From: Actinomycetota bacterium
Lineage (GTDB): Bacteria; Actinomycetota; Acidimicrobiia; Acidimicrobiales; Ilumatobacteraceae
Length of the DNA: 6,960 bases
Direction: 5' to 3'
NCBI GenBank assembly: GCA_009704425.1
Contig: WLEG01000098.1
Location: 1 to 6,960, forward strand
Numbering within the stretch: the first letter of the stretch is position 1; each line of letters starts with the position of its first letter. Of the stretch, positions 6,593 through 6,960 are shown one piece after another. The notes beneath the pieces are model-generated. The model ran no database searches. It was not told where the DNA came from and was given only the letters and a program-made list of their open reading frames with translations. A program made the position numbers and the translations under genes.

Positions 6593-6960
6593 ATGAACGC
6601 TCAGAACATCCTGCTGATCCTGTTGGGGGTCGCCCTGGTCTTCGGACTGGGGGTGGTGGTTCTCAACCGTCGCTCGGGTTCCCGCGCGGCGACGCCCCCC
6701 ACCGCACCTCGACCGGTCGTCGAGACCAGAACCACGACACCGGTTCCGCCCACGCGCGAGCAAACCTCCGCGGCGGCCGTCACGATCGAGCCGGAGCCGG
6801 AGCCGGAGCCGGAGCCTGAACCAGAACCCGCTTCACGACCGTCCATTCGTGAACGCATGGCCCGCACCGCCACGGCCATGGCCGGAGTCTTCGGCGGAGT
6901 GCGCGCTCGTGGGGGCATCACCGCCGAGACGTGGGACGACCTCGAGGAAGCCCTGTTGAA
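6593..6960 (+). CDS. ftsY: Signal recognition particle receptor FtsY, N-terminal part (runs off the window)
   Basis: FtsY is the SRP receptor GTPase that docks ribosome-SRP complexes at the membrane for co-translational insertion. Only the first 122 codons are present; the frame is open at the edge. Residues 5-24 are a hydrophobic membrane segment ending at Arg26-Arg27. A Pro/Thr/Glu-rich linker follows, including seven Glu-Pro pairs at 66-79. From about residue 84 the sequence becomes N-domain-like, with RERMARTATAMAG and then GGITAETWDDLEEALL (107-122), matching the family's W-x-x-L-E-x-x-L-L helix that precedes the GTPase domain. The G domain lies beyond the window, so GTP-binding motifs cannot be checked. 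An N-terminal membrane anchor plus acidic linker is known for actinobacterial FtsY. ATG 6593 has AGGA four bases upstream and lies 7 bases after the smc stop, the usual smc-ftsY arrangement. Confidence 0.92.
   Translation, partial: MNAQNILLILLGVALVFGLGVVVLNRRSGSRAATPPTAPRPVVETRTTTPVPPTREQTSAAAVTIEPEPEPEPEPEPEPASRPSIRERMARTATAMAGVFGGVRARGGITAETWDDLEEALL
6788..6829 (+). repeat. Glu-Pro hexamer repeat in ftsY
   Basis: Four perfect GAGCCG units (6788-6811) are followed by three variants, GAGCCT, GAACCA and GAACCC, encoding seven consecutive Glu-Pro pairs in the FtsY linker. The hexamer keeps the reading frame, so gain or loss of units would change only linker length. The diverged codons at the 3' end suggest an older tract with recent expansion at its 5' side. 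Confidence 0.95.

Noticed and set aside
3046..6594. A 1182-codon open frame on the minus strand covering all of smc
   Set aside because: Its codons are the exact reverse complements of smc codons, so it stays open simply because smc never uses TTA, CTA or TCA, as expected at high GC. The product is low-complexity and His/Gln/Leu/Gly-rich with no recognisable domain, while smc is complete and certain.
1..6960. A new defence, mobile or biosynthetic system
   Set aside because: Every long stretch is accounted for by recognised core genes; no transposase, integrase, toxin-antitoxin pair, CRISPR-like array, tRNA or att-like repeat was seen. A parS site matching the usual TGTTTCACGTGAAACA pattern was not noticed near smc.

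Overview
This window is a compact block of housekeeping genes, all on the + strand, from a GC-rich bacterium. It reads as an actinobacterium, possibly of the Acidimicrobiia. The grounds are the strong G/C bias at third codon positions, the PlsX and Smc sequence style (the Smc hinge carries the Gly-Trp variant I associate with actinobacteria), an FtsY with an N-terminal membrane segment and an acidic Pro-rich linker, and the gene order. The class-level assignment is inference, because no rRNA or other phylogenetic marker is present.

Layout: (1) bases 1-19 look like the last codons of an upstream gene, possibly rpmF (ribosomal protein bL32). (2) plsX, 35-1000, is the phosphate acyltransferase of phospholipid synthesis. 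(3) A 95-base gap holds a 10-bp direct repeat, a small GC-rich hairpin, a TAGGAT promoter candidate and a clear Shine-Dalgarno sequence. (4) acpP, 1096-1398, encodes acyl carrier protein. (5) rnc, 1411-2196, encodes RNase III with an arginine-rich N-terminal tail. (6) mutM, 2189-3031, encodes formamidopyrimidine-DNA glycosylase and overlaps rnc by 8 bases. (7) A 68-base G-rich gap carries a TAGGGT element just before the next start. (8) smc, 3100-6585, encodes the chromosome condensation ATPase. (9) ftsY begins at 6593, encodes the signal recognition particle receptor, and runs off the right edge.

The genes join membrane lipid synthesis (PlsX makes acyl-phosphate from acyl-ACP, and AcpP is the carrier) to RNA processing (RNase III), oxidative DNA damage repair (MutM), chromosome organisation (Smc) and membrane protein targeting (FtsY). 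Tight spacing (12-base gap, 8-base overlap, 7-base gap) suggests co-transcription of acpP-rnc-mutM and of smc-ftsY. Possible extra promoters lie before acpP and before smc.

I found no mobile element, CRISPR array, tRNA, rRNA, phage gene or defence gene, and no convincing undescribed system. The points worth a second look are small: a possible leaderless smc transcript, the arginine-rich tail and altered dsRBD helix of RNase III, an enlarged ACP, and a slippage-prone Glu-Pro hexamer repeat in ftsY.
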